Below the pieces are notes generated by a model. That model did not search any database. It had not been told where the DNA came from and saw only the letters and a list, made by a program, of their open reading frames with translations. A stretch of DNA of 64,000 nucleotides from Methanohalophilus portucalensis (GTDB lineage Archaea > Halobacteriota > Methanosarcinia > Methanosarcinales > Methanosarcinaceae). Shown one piece after another: positions 1-7,681 of this stretch (the stretch's first letter is position 1; every line of letters starts with the position of its first letter). The position numbers were made by a program, and so were the translations under genes. The DNA is taken from assembly GCF_002761295.1 (NCBI RefSeq), contig NZ_CP017881.1, positions 1,735,750 through 1,799,749 on the forward strand, given 5' to 3'.

Positions 1-320
1 ATGATTTCTCCACTAGGAGTCATATTCATATGGTAAATTTGTTCTTCTGATTTGGTATTAGTCACCGTTTTAGTTAGCACTTTCAAATTTATATGATTGT
101 TTTCTTCGCTTACCACATAGATATCAGTAGTTTCAGAAACTTTTGTACTTGGTTTTTCGATTGCAGTTAGAACTTCGTAGCTATATTGCTCGCCCTGCTT
201 AAAGTTATACTTCAACTCATATTTCTCTAAATCGTTTTGTTGGGAAGTTACAAGGCACCCAGCAGTTAGCAAAAATAATGTGATTAATGCTATTAATGTT
301 ATTGATAATTTAAAATTCAT
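1..320 (-). CDS. Secreted lipoprotein, 3' part outside window
   Basis: The first 106 codons are present and the gene runs off the left edge of the window. The N-terminus is a short basic stretch, a hydrophobic core and the lipobox LLTAGC (Cys at residue 22), so the product is probably a lipid-anchored extracellular protein. The visible mature part is hydrophilic and beta-prone, with the segment YNFKQGEQYSYEVLTAIEK; I recognise no family. The ATG at 320 is the only good start ahead of the signal peptide. It lies 17 bases after the small membrane-protein gene and seems to be the third gene of the first peptide cassette. A surface lipoprotein next to a peptide antibiotic could serve immunity or capture, but that is inference. 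Confidence 0.75.
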   Translation of the reverse strand, partial: MNFKLSITLIALITLFLLTAGCLVTSQQNDLEKYELKYNFKQGEQYSYEVLTAIEKPSTKVSETTDIYVVSEENNHINLKVLTKTVTNTKSEEQIYHMNMTPSGEI

Positions 321-337
321 ATAAATACTCCAAGATG

Positions 338-649
338 TCATTTTAATGTTTTTATATAATCTACTACAGCCAGTAAGAGAAATGTAATACCAAGTATTAG
401 TGCATAGTAATTACCTGAGGTAACATAAGATCCAATAATAACTGCAGAGATAAATAAAACAACCAAGTATTTACAAACCCCGCCATATTCTGTTTTATAC
501 ATACCAATGGACGAAAACAATGCAGCAAAACTGAGCAAAATCATATCCACATAATACTTTGAAACAACAAAATATCCGTAGAAAATCCACAATACTATGA
601 AACAAAAAATGATAAAGGGGATGTATCTCCCCATTTTAGTCATTACCAA
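338..649 (-). CDS. Small four-helix membrane protein, candidate immunity protein
   Basis: A 103-residue, very hydrophobic protein with about four predicted membrane helices (around residues 9-28, 31-48, 56-74 and 78-97) and a basic end (DYIKTLK). A good ribosome binding site (AAAGGAGG) precedes the ATG/GTG start region. The gene lies 9 bases behind the halocin C8-like precursor, and cassette 2 has a similar-sized membrane protein in exactly the same place. Small membrane proteins next to peptide antibiotic genes are often self-immunity factors; that role is inferred from position only. No family was recognised. Confidence 0.7.
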   Translation of the reverse strand: MVMTKMGRYIPFIIFCFIVLWIFYGYFVVSKYYVDMILLSFAALFSSIGMYKTEYGGVCKYLVVLFISAVIIGSYVTSGNYYALILGITFLLLAVVDYIKTLK

Positions 650-658
650 GTCCTCCTT

Positions 659-1279
659 TCAACAATGAGTTTCTGCCATCTCACAAGCGTCTTCAAAGCC
701 CTCTGAACAACCACATAAATAGCATGGACACAGTGAATCGTATGCTGCAGCTGCAAGACATGCTACACAAAGTGCTCCCATGGTTAGTACTCCTCCACTA
801 ACACAGACTGCTGAGCAACCAATTCCATAAATTAATATTCTTGTTAGGCATGTTCCACAATCAGTGACTCCGCGCACTGCCAAACTTTCGCCCGTCTGAT
901 CATTATATGCATAATTCAACCCATCAATATTCCCGTCAGCATCTTCAAATTTAAATGTTGAAACTTTGGCATCAACAACAGATCCATCTTCTGCAGTTAT
1001 TTCTAGGCTGTATGTTTCAACATCCTTTTGTTCAAATCCTTCTTCTTTTAGTTCTTCTTTAAGGCTAATGATTGCCTTATCTGCAAGAGCTTTATCTAGA
1101 AGTTCATCCCTGTCGTTTCCTTTTAATTCAACAGGTTCTCCCATCATTATATTGTCATCACATGTCTTCTCGCCACATGTTCCGCCAGGCACACATGCCA
1201 TAGCAGGCACTACTGAAAACATACTCACAACCAACATTACCATAAGCAATGCTGCAATTCTAATTCCCTTACTTTTCAT
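659..1279 (-). CDS. Secreted halocin C8-like cysteine-rich precursor
   Basis: The 206-residue product starts with a Sec-type signal peptide (residues 1-28, ending VVPAMA before Cys29). A charged, cysteine-poor middle domain follows (about 35-135). The C-terminal core (about 139-206) is hydrophobic, Gly/Ala-rich and has 12 cysteines in the pattern C-x2-C-x10-C-x3-C-x11-C-x2-C-x8-C-x-C-x2-C-x-C-x7-C-x6-C. The segment with GCSAVC resembles the mature microhalocin HalC8 (which I recall as containing GCSAAGGFICG), and the order immunity-like domain then toxin-like core matches the HalC8 precursor. The signal peptide is homologous to that of the precursor at 3989-4630. The start is fixed by a GAGGCGAAG ribosome binding site. 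Alternatives are a secreted metal-binding or structural cysteine-rich protein. The archaeocin function is inference. Confidence 0.6.
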   Translation of the reverse strand: MKSKGIRIAALLMVMLVVSMFSVVPAMACVPGGTCGEKTCDDNIMMGEPVELKGNDRDELLDKALADKAIISLKEELKEEGFEQKDVETYSLEITAEDGSVVDAKVSTFKFEDADGNIDGLNYAYNDQTGESLAVRGVTDCGTCLTRILIYGIGCSAVCVSGGVLTMGALCVACLAAAAYDSLCPCYLCGCSEGFEDACEMAETHC

Positions 1280-1712
1280 TTCTTCGCCTCTTTGATTTTA
1301 TTCCAGAGACAAAGCTATGTTTATATAGTGTAAACCACAACCTAACCCTGCCTCCGGGCCAATGTGGAGTTCTGTTTGATAACGCGCATTCAAGCTCCAC
1401 ATTGCAAAATACTATAATGTAATACCATATATAGTTGAGGATTACACATATTAGCTTTCTTGTTAACAAAAATGTCGTTAATATTTATAATAAAAAATAT
1501 GTATGAGAAGCATACAAAGTAATCATCCTCTAAATTTACAGAAATTCTTTTATATAAACTAAAATATATATAAATTATATTATCAAAAATGAATTAAAGA
1601 TGAAAGACTGAATTATTCCTCCCCATTGATTTTTCATTAATATAACAGATGAATATTAATTACTCCGTTTTTGAGGGTTATCTTTTTGATTCCTATTAAA
1701 CATAATTTTATC
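1276..1712. repeat. Duplicated upstream block, copy A
   Basis: About 440 bases upstream of the first precursor align end to end with 4627-5063 upstream of the second. The promoter-proximal 230 bases and the distal 90 bases (1613-1703 versus 4962-5053) are nearly identical; the middle is diverged but still alignable. The proximal 190 bases recur a third time at 9384-9571. The block contains the TATA box, an inverted repeat and AT-rich tracts. It also accounts for most of the 448-base gene-free stretch 1470-1917; the rest of that stretch (1713-1917) shows nothing I recognise. Confidence 0.9.
1320..1403 (-). promoter_or_regulatory. Promoter module A: TATA box plus inverted-repeat operator
   Basis: Read on the minus strand, the TATA box is CTATATAAA (1328-1320), about 40 bases before the start codon, which predicts a short leader. 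Upstream of it is the inverted repeat AATGTGGAG (1361-1369) / CTCCACATT (1395-1403) with 25 bases between the arms. The same module occurs at 4671-4754 and 9418-9501. Position upstream of the TATA box suits an activator site, though a repressor is possible. Confidence 0.65.
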
Positions 1713-1917
1713 CCAAGCTTGACAGTATCCGCTCCTTGATGAAGATATCTTTTCCTCTTTCAACCTAAAATTTCCGCTTTTTTTGCCAGGAAACCCGTTT
1801 GACAATATGGTCTATTTTACGACAATTTCTACGAGTTTATCCTTTTTTGTCTTAAAGACAGTGTTCTAAAATACACTATTTATTTGGTTTCTCATGTAAT
1901 CGACCGTAAGTGCCAGA

Positions 1918-2121
1918 TTACTGAGTGAACATTATGTAAAGCATGCCACCTATTAAAAAACCAACTGGATAAAAAATAGCTCTGGTGGGTGTTTTGGTTG
2001 TATCACCTATTGATTTCCATATTCCTTTGTAACGATATGGTTTGTATTTTTTGAGATAAAACGGATATAGTGACATAATAGTAAGAACGGCAACAGTAAC
2101 TATAATTGGTCCAACAGTCAT
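1918..2121 (-). CDS. Small membrane protein of unknown function
   Basis: A 67-residue protein with an N-terminal membrane helix (about 4-23), a basic/aromatic loop (KKYKPYRYKG) and a second helix near the C-terminus (about 48-65). An AGGTGA ribosome binding site lies 7 bases before the ATG, which supports it as a real gene. It is the last minus-strand gene of the region behind cassette 2, separated by about 40 bases from the thioredoxin-like pseudogene. No family was recognised. Confidence 0.6.
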   Translation of the reverse strand: MTVGPIIVTVAVLTIMSLYPFYLKKYKPYRYKGIWKSIGDTTKTPTRAIFYPVGFLIGGMLYIMFTQ

Positions 2122-2160
2122 GATCTTTCACCTATTAATACATACATTGATTTGAAATAT

Positions 2161-2486
2161 TTATAAAAAATAAAAATTGTGCTTATTAATATCATACATA
2201 GTGGGATGAATCAGCCCTTTTCTATATATTATGAAAGACACGAAAAATATTATGACCACAGCCGGAACCTCAATAAAGCCGTATTGATTCAACCGGTTGA
2301 ACACTTCAGTGTTTATGACATCGGTTCTCACAATTTCTACGTCTTCATATTCTTTTTCAATTTGATCAATAATAAGATCTGTTATCTCGCAGTCATGGCA
2401 ACCTGTCTGATGGAAATATTCGACATATAGTGGTTGTGCACCAGATATAGGAATTGACAGTAGAAGAAAAGAAAAAATCTCACCAT
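2161..2486 (-). pseudogene. Secreted thioredoxin-like protein, frameshifted in a T run
   Basis: An ATG at 2486, overlapping the stop of the upstream gene and preceded by AGGGGG, begins MVRFF and then shifts out of frame within a run of six T. In the frame one base away the reading continues uninterrupted as a signal peptide (FSFLLLSIPISGAQ), then YVEYFHQTGCHDCE, which is the CxxC active-site helix start of a thioredoxin/glutaredoxin fold, and later GFIEVPAVVI, which fits the cis-proline strand. Adding one T to the run restores one gene of about 107 codons. It may be a pseudogene, a sequencing error or a slippage-regulated gene. Its place behind a cysteine-rich secreted peptide suggests a disulfide-forming helper. 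Confidence 0.6.
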
Positions 2487-3655
2487 TTTTTCCCCCTAAA
2501 CATTATGAGAATTGCTATAGCTCCTATCAAAGGTGAAAGGCCTAACGGTATTAATTCTGGTTCTGATTGGGAAGAAGAATCGATCGTTTCAATTGTATTT
2601 TTAAATTCTACTATTGCATTTGCTTGTTCTTTTGCAATAAATGCATTGCGTATAGATATGTCTGCAAGAGGTATAGAACTGGTTGAATCTTTTATTCTGG
2701 ATTCTTCTAACCGAATTTTTGCGGATTCAAAATGAAGTACTATTATGGGAGCATCAATTTCAGGATTGCCAAGAAGGCTGCTCAGGGATGCATTTGTATT
2801 TTCCATTTGTTTTTCAGCGCTACGTATAGCCTCTTTGTGACCTACAACCCTTTTATAGTCAATTCCAAAATCAGCCAGAGCTTTAGCTTCTGCTGCATTC
2901 ATAGTTGCCAAATAGTATCTTTCTGCAGAATAGTGCTGCTTTGCAGTTTCCAATATGTTTTCGGAAGAGGCGAGTATATCTTTTCGGTTTCCCGATTCAC
3001 TTAAGATCTTTATTTGCTCGTCTGCAACCTGTATCCATTTGGATGCAGTTTCTTCTCCACCTTCAATACTCTGGATATGATTTATTTTTGAAGACTCATT
3101 GTTCTTATGTTTTGCAACATTTAACAAATTTTCTGCCTTATAAATAGCGAAATTTGATTCAATTAACGTTTCCAAAGTATCATTGAAATTTCCATTATCA
3201 TAATGTTCTTGAGAAATAGAGAAATAACGTCTACTTTCTTCAATTTCATTCTCAGCAAGAGAAAACCATTCCATTCCCGAAAAGCTTAAATTGTTTTCAC
3301 TTAGACCTGCTAATTGTTCATCAATTTCATTATTTTTACTCTCAATTTCATCAAACGTGTCATCAATAACGATTTTAGTTCCATGAACAGAGGCCATGTC
3401 ATTCATGTCCATTTTCATAACAATTCTACGACATTTTAATGCTAAATTATAAGTGTAAAATGGATATTCCTTACTGTATTCAGAAGACTGGGTATAAAAT
3501 TCATTCAATGGAAAAGTGGAGTTGTTTTGATAATAAAATGATAATTCTGAGATCTCTTTTGAAGATAAGTCGTAAAATATATTTTCTTCGGAAGCTGCCG
3601 GAACTATCGATATAATTACAATTACGAGTAAATAAAGTAATTTTTTAATATTCAT
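2480..3655 (-). CDS. Secreted, C-terminally membrane-anchored helical protein
   Basis: A 391-residue protein with a signal peptide (residues 1-22, cleavage near PAASEEN), a long acidic alpha-helical ectodomain rich in Glu, Asn and Ser, and a C-terminal anchor (PLGLSPLIGAIAILIMF, followed by RGKKW). The helices contain repeated segments of the type AENEIEESRRYF and AEKQMEN, hinting at TPR-like or coiled-coil hairpins. The start has an AGGGGAT ribosome binding site. It follows the small membrane protein by 12 bases and its stop overlaps the next start, so it belongs to the cassette 2 operon. It could act as a surface receptor, immunity or export factor; the function is unknown. Confidence 0.75.
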   Translation of the reverse strand: MNIKKLLYLLVIVIISIVPAASEENIFYDLSSKEISELSFYYQNNSTFPLNEFYTQSSEYSKEYPFYTYNLALKCRRIVMKMDMNDMASVHGTKIVIDDTFDEIESKNNEIDEQLAGLSENNLSFSGMEWFSLAENEIEESRRYFSISQEHYDNGNFNDTLETLIESNFAIYKAENLLNVAKHKNNESSKINHIQSIEGGEETASKWIQVADEQIKILSESGNRKDILASSENILETAKQHYSAERYYLATMNAAEAKALADFGIDYKRVVGHKEAIRSAEKQMENTNASLSSLLGNPEIDAPIIVLHFESAKIRLEESRIKDSTSSIPLADISIRNAFIAKEQANAIVEFKNTIETIDSSSQSEPELIPLGLSPLIGAIAILIMFRGKKW

Positions 3656-3667
3656 AAAATCCCCTAT

Positions 3668-3961
3668 TTATTGGATGAAGTATGTTGCTATAATTACACC
3701 AGAAATACCGCAAATAAGACAAAATATTGCGAATAACAGTGATTGGATTTGCGTCCATTTTTTTTCTCTAGCAACTAGATAGAAGTATATACCAATCAAA
3801 AACAGAATTGGTGAAAAAATCGATTCATACATTGATAATATCTCAAATTTTAAAATAAAGTAATTAAAGATTATTTCAAATATATCAATCAAAATTGTGG
3901 CGAATATAAAAAGTAGAAATAACTGTGAAGGTTTGTATTGTTTGTAGCCAATCATGATCAT
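3668..3961 (-). CDS. Small membrane protein, candidate immunity protein of cassette 2
   Basis: A 97-residue protein with three to four membrane helices (about 13-33, 45-63 and 74-95) and a basic loop (AREKKWTQ). A GGAGG ribosome binding site precedes the start region (ATG ATC ATG; the exact Met is uncertain). It sits 27 bases behind the second cysteine-rich precursor. Position, size and topology parallel the 338-649 protein in cassette 1, but I see no clear sequence identity. An immunity function is inferred from position. Confidence 0.7.
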   Translation of the reverse strand: MIMIGYKQYKPSQLFLLFIFATILIDIFEIIFNYFILKFEILSMYESIFSPILFLIGIYFYLVAREKKWTQIQSLLFAIFCLICGISGVIIATYFIQ

Positions 3962-3988
3962 AATCCTCCAAAAAAGATAAATGCTGTA

Positions 3989-4630
3989 TTAACATACAGC
4001 ATCACAAATTGCATCACAGTAGACCGTTATGTCTACGAAACAAATACCTAGGCATATGCCCACACACGCTACATATCCGACACCAGTTGGAGCAAGGACT
4101 CCACAAAGATATGGACAAGCTGCACCACATCCCTGGCCTCCTAAACCAGCACATGTGCCCATACATAATTCGTAACAATCAATACTTTGAGTTGTTACCA
4201 TCCCTGAAGCTGAATCATATACAGTAATTTTGCCACTGTTAGATGTGGAATCTCCTGCAATATTTACTGATATTTCCTGACCTTTGTCTGATACTAATGA
4301 TACTTGGTATCCACCCACTATCACTGATGAAGTTCCACTCCATACTTCTGTTATTTCATAATTTTTCGATATGTCGTAAAGTTTAAATGAGTCGGCAGAC
4401 TCTTGATAACTGAATATAAACCCACCTGTGTCTGGATTTTTTGAAATGGAATACTCCTCAGGCAGGCTTATTTCCTCTGCTACAAGTTTCAAAATTTTCT
4501 TTTCAGCAGACTTGTCTATAGGTTCTTGTGGTCCTTGTGGTGCACACGCCATAGCCGGTGCTATCGCAAACATACTCATAACTAGCATTGCCATAAACAA
4601 TGCTGCAATTCTTGTTCCTTTATTTTTCAT
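3989..4630 (-). CDS. Secreted precursor with symmetric twelve-cysteine C-terminal core
   Basis: The 213-residue product has a signal peptide (1-28, ending APAMA before Cys29) homologous to that of 659-1279. A beta-rich cysteine-free middle domain follows (about 35-148), then a 62-residue core (152-213). The core's twelve cysteines form two identical halves, each C-x3-C-x3-C-x7-C-x3-C-x3-C, joined by 12 residues. On helices this puts cysteines on one face, suggesting four short helices clamped by disulfides or by metal. The architecture matches HalC8-type archaeocin precursors (leader, immunity-like domain, toxin core). A Cys-lined metal-storage peptide is the main alternative. The start is set by GAGGCGAAG just upstream, with the shared promoter module before it. 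Confidence 0.65.
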   Translation of the reverse strand: MKNKGTRIAALFMAMLVMSMFAIAPAMACAPQGPQEPIDKSAEKKILKLVAEEISLPEEYSISKNPDTGGFIFSYQESADSFKLYDISKNYEITEVWSGTSSVIVGGYQVSLVSDKGQEISVNIAGDSTSNSGKITVYDSASGMVTTQSIDCYELCMGTCAGLGGQGCGAACPYLCGVLAPTGVGYVACVGICLGICFVDITVYCDAICDAVC

Positions 4631-5063
4631 TTCTTCGCCTCTTTGATTTTATTCCAGAGGCAAAGCTATGTTTATATAGTGTAAACCACAACCTAATCCT
4701 GCCTCCGGGCCAATGTGGAGTTCTGATTGGTAACGCACATTCAAACTCCACATTGTAAAATACTATAATGTAATGGTATATATAGTTGAGGGTTACACAT
4801 ATTAGCTTTCTTATTAACAAAAATGTCGTTAATATTTATAATAAAAATATGTATGAGCTCTATATAAAATAATTATTTCTTACCTTTGTAGAAATATTCT
4901 ATACTAATTAAAATATCTATAATTTGTAACATCAAAAAGGAATTACCGGTGAAAAAACCGAGTTATTCCTCCCCATTGATTTTTCATTAATATAACAGAT
5001 GAATATTAATTACTCCGTTTTTGAGGGTTATCTTTTTGATGCCTATTAAACATATTTTATCAT
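4627..5063. repeat. Duplicated upstream block, copy B
   Basis: This is the second copy of the block at 1276-1712, covering most of the 498 bases between the cassette 2 precursor and the plus-strand gene at 5129. Identity is highest in the promoter-proximal part and in 4962-5053. Homology continues into the signal-peptide codons of both precursors, so promoter plus 5' gene end were duplicated together. Bases 5064-5128 are unique and carry the ribosome binding site of the 5129 gene. Confidence 0.9.
4671..4754 (-). promoter_or_regulatory. Promoter module B: TATA box plus 11-base inverted repeat
   Basis: The minus-strand TATA box CTATATAAA is at 4679-4671. The inverted repeat here is perfect over 11 bases, AATGTGGAGTT (4712-4722) / AACTCCACATT (4744-4754). 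Copies A and C keep nine bases of each arm, so the arms are the constrained part. The arrangement relative to the start codon is the same as in module A. Confidence 0.65.
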
Positions 5064-5128
5064 CTAATCTATACTTTATTTTGAATTTTAATTGTTTGAA
5101 AAGTATGTAAACTATAGGAGGAGTGGAA

Positions 5129-6688
5129 ATGGTAAGTTTTGGGGATGTTTTTGACGTAGTAGCAGGAGTGGCAACAGGTGGATTATACACACTTGGTAAA
5201 TCGATTTATGAGAGCAGTGAATCTGCAGGGGATGCCGCAGAAGCCGCAGGTATATCCATCGCGATAATTGGCTCGACAATCCAATCCGTAGGAGAACAGC
5301 TAAATTCTTTCCTGCAGGAAACAGAAGAACTCATAACCATAAGAAGGCTGAGCCCACGGGCAGAAAATGATCTCTGGGAAGAAGAGAAAGACAGACTTGA
5401 TGAACTGAAAATTGAAAAACAGGAATTGTTGCAACAACTTCAAAATCTGGGTTTGGAAGACCCTCTGGATTTTTCCTTTACATTCGGGGATATGATTTCA
5501 GATATGGAAAATGTACTGGAAAAGTTCGAAATCCTGTCAAGAATCGCAGCTATCAACGGTCAGATAATGGAGATTCTCTACAAGGAACCGGGAGTTCTTA
5601 CCACCGGGATATACAACGCAAAAGAAGTTCTTGAACGCCTGAATACCGTTGAACAGCCTATGATAGAAGATGTCCTCGGAGGAATTGATGACAATCTGGA
5701 GGTTAGTGAAGAAGTATTGACAGAAACAAAGAAATTGTTTGTTACCAAAGAAAAGGTACCTATATCCATTACAGACCTTAAACCTGCACAGAAACTTAAA
5801 CTTGACAGAATAACTGCACGTAAAGCCTACTTCAATGACCTGATAGAACGCAAAGGTGAGATAACATCATCCCTGCAATCCTTAATGAAAGAAATGCCTG
5901 CTGCAAAATTTGAAGTGAAGAAGGATATCATTCAACCTGTGGGAAAGATTGATACATCCGACTACCTGAAATTTCCAACACCCGCTTTATTAGGGCAGGA
6001 TTCATCCAGTTTCATGCCAGAAAGTGATGATAATGAAGTTAAAAGAACCTTTAATCCTGATGATCTGAAAAATGAAGAGAATCAATTTGCAAAGATCGAC
6101 ACAGGAAAAAGGGATTACCAAAATACGGAAGAAAAATCTGGATTTAAAGATAAAATACCTTCAAACACAGAGGCAAACATTTCAGCTATAAGGAATTCAT
6201 TAGAATCTTCAGGAAAACATTCACTGGAAAAAGAACAGCCTGCAGGTGCAAGGGTTTCAGCTTCCATTGCGACAAAATTTGATGGCTACCAGCGCAATTT
6301 TGATCATATCCTGGCCCAAAGTTCCCTTTATGAAAGGCAATTGCATAAACTTGAAAAAGAAGAATTAATGCTAACCCATATCTGGAAGGATACACCCGGC
6401 ATTATCCCGCAAACCCTTGATGAAGCTCATGGGGTCCTGGAAAGCTTGCATAACGACCAACAACCACGCATCAATACTGTGCTGGACAACCTGAATGATA
6501 ATCTTGAAGAATCAAAAGAAACACTTTCAAAAGCAAACGACACAATGGATTCAGTACAACAATCCCTTTCAATATTCGATTTCAATACCACATGGCTCAA
6601 ATACGGATTAATAGCAATCGGAGGGCTTGTTGTATTGAATTTACTGATGGGGCTTATAGTGCTTACACGTACGGCTTTTGGAATATAA
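5129..6688 (+). CDS. Tail-anchored coiled-coil protein of unknown function
   Basis: About 519 residues. The N-terminal 40 residues are Gly/Ala-rich and amphipathic (VVAGVATGGLYTLGKSIYES). Most of the protein is acidic, helical and coiled-coil-like (for example RLDELKIEKQELLQQLQNL). Two segments resemble each other (around 95-200 and 400-490: EPGVLTTGIYNAKEVLERL versus TPGIIPQTLDEAHGVLESL, both followed by a DDNLE or NDNLE motif), so it has an internal duplication. A C-terminal helix (about 492-513) would anchor it in the membrane. The ATG at 5129 is preferred over GTG at 5123 because AGGAGGAG lies at the right distance. It is the only plus-strand gene among the peptide cassettes, and no family was recognised. 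Confidence 0.8.
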   Translation: MVSFGDVFDVVAGVATGGLYTLGKSIYESSESAGDAAEAAGISIAIIGSTIQSVGEQLNSFLQETEELITIRRLSPRAENDLWEEEKDRLDELKIEKQELLQQLQNLGLEDPLDFSFTFGDMISDMENVLEKFEILSRIAAINGQIMEILYKEPGVLTTGIYNAKEVLERLNTVEQPMIEDVLGGIDDNLEVSEEVLTETKKLFVTKEKVPISITDLKPAQKLKLDRITARKAYFNDLIERKGEITSSLQSLMKEMPAAKFEVKKDIIQPVGKIDTSDYLKFPTPALLGQDSSSFMPESDDNEVKRTFNPDDLKNEENQFAKIDTGKRDYQNTEEKSGFKDKIPSNTEANISAIRNSLESSGKHSLEKEQPAGARVSASIATKFDGYQRNFDHILAQSSLYERQLHKLEKEELMLTHIWKDTPGIIPQTLDEAHGVLESLHNDQQPRINTVLDNLNDNLEESKETLSKANDTMDSVQQSLSIFDFNTTWLKYGLIAIGGLVVLNLLMGLIVLTRTAFGI

Positions 6689-6994
6689 GCAACTTTCAAT
6701 ACATAGGTTTAAATTTGGAAAGCTTAATAATAAAAAGGAGGTGGAAACTTAGAATCTCATTTGGACAATAAATTCAATAGAAATATTCTTAATGATATTA
6801 TGAATCAGTAAATTCAGTTATCAACTTTCGACTGTGCTTCTTTGGTTTTTCATTTTGCATCTTAGAAGAAAAAGGGCTACTCAAAGAGAATATAAAGTTT
6901 ATTTCCGTGATAAATCTCCTTTTCATGGATACATTAAATAAAGTAAACTTTCATAAGCAGCCAATATATGAACTGTCACCACACCAAAAAAGGA
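6689..6994. other. Gene-free AT-rich stretch with an orphan ribosome binding site
   Basis: This lies between two converging genes. It contains a strong AAGGAGGTGG at about 6736-6745 that is not followed by a usable open frame: the next in-frame codons reach a stop at once, and a TTG 17 bases on gives only 16 codons. There is also a loose inverted repeat AAAGTTTA / TAAACTTT near 6896-6954. It may be the decayed 5' end of a lost gene. Confidence 0.4.
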
Positions 6995-7678
6995 TTATTT
7001 AGTAGAGTGAATTAATTGTCCATATTCCATTGTAATAACCCTGTTTGCATTTTTTAATATATTCTGATCATGTGAAATTACAATAAGGGTTTTACCATTG
7101 TTATGCATACCTTCCAACATCCCAGCAATTTTTTCAGCTGATTTTCTGTCAAGATTTGCTGTAGGTTCATCTACAAGTACTATGGTTGGATCATTCATTA
7201 GTGACCTTGCTATCCCAACTTTTTGTTGCTCCCCTCCACTTAGTTCATTCGGGTAATGAAATAATCGAGCCTCTAACCCCTGCTCATATAATAATCGTCT
7301 TGCTATTTCAACTATGGTAGAATAATCTTTGTTTGCAATGATAGAAGGAACAATTACATTTTGTAACACATTGAACTCCCTAATGAGATTAAATTGTTGA
7401 AAAACCATACCTATTTTTTTATTTCTGAATTGAGAAAATTGTTCATCATTAAATGTGGATAGATCAAATCCATCAACCATAATCTTTCCACTTGTTGGTG
7501 TATCAAATCCTGCAATTAAATTGATTAATGTTGTCTTACCAGAACCTGACATTCCCATAATACCTAAAAATTCACCTCTCTTAACAGACAGGTCTACATT
7601 ATCAACTGCTTTCACTACATGGCTATTTTTCAAATATGTTTTTGAAACATTGTTCATATTAATGATGTTAGTTGCCAT
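6995..7678 (-). CDS. ABC transporter ATPase, MacB/LolD type
   Basis: A 227-residue nucleotide-binding subunit of the MacB/LolD/FtsE class, which powers permeases that extrude or release peptides and lipoproteins rather than importing solutes. Walker A is GMSGSGKT (about 42-49), the Q-loop is VFQQFN, the ABC signature is LSGGEQQ and Walker B is IVLVDEP with the switch His in VISHD. All catalytic residues look intact. It follows the permease by 3 bases and is the last gene of cassette 3. The arrangement (secreted lactococcin-like protein, large-ectodomain permease, ATPase) is that of bacterial lactococcin 972 loci, where the transporter is tied to immunity or export. The role here is inferred. 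Confidence 0.9.
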   Translation of the reverse strand: MATNIINMNNVSKTYLKNSHVVKAVDNVDLSVKRGEFLGIMGMSGSGKTTLINLIAGFDTPTSGKIMVDGFDLSTFNDEQFSQFRNKKIGMVFQQFNLIREFNVLQNVIVPSIIANKDYSTIVEIARRLLYEQGLEARLFHYPNELSGGEQQKVGIARSLMNDPTIVLVDEPTANLDRKSAEKIAGMLEGMHNNGKTLIVISHDQNILKNANRVITMEYGQLIHSTK

Positions 7679-7681
7679 AAA

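Noticed and set aside
1269-1469. Minus-strand open frame of 66 codons, repeated at 4620-4820 and 9382-9654
   Set aside because: It is the translation of the duplicated promoter block, crosses the TATA box and inverted repeat and has no ribosome binding site. The conservation is of DNA, not of a protein.
1613-1640. Minus-strand mini-frame MKNQWGGI in the distal part of blocks A and B
   Set aside because: Its conserved part is eight codons, after which the copies diverge. No ribosome binding site precedes the ATG. Nucleotide conservation extends well beyond it.
6736-6815. Strong AAGGAGGTGG site with a possible 16-codon TTG frame behind
   Set aside because: Spacing is too long and the peptide too short; more likely the relic of a lost gene.
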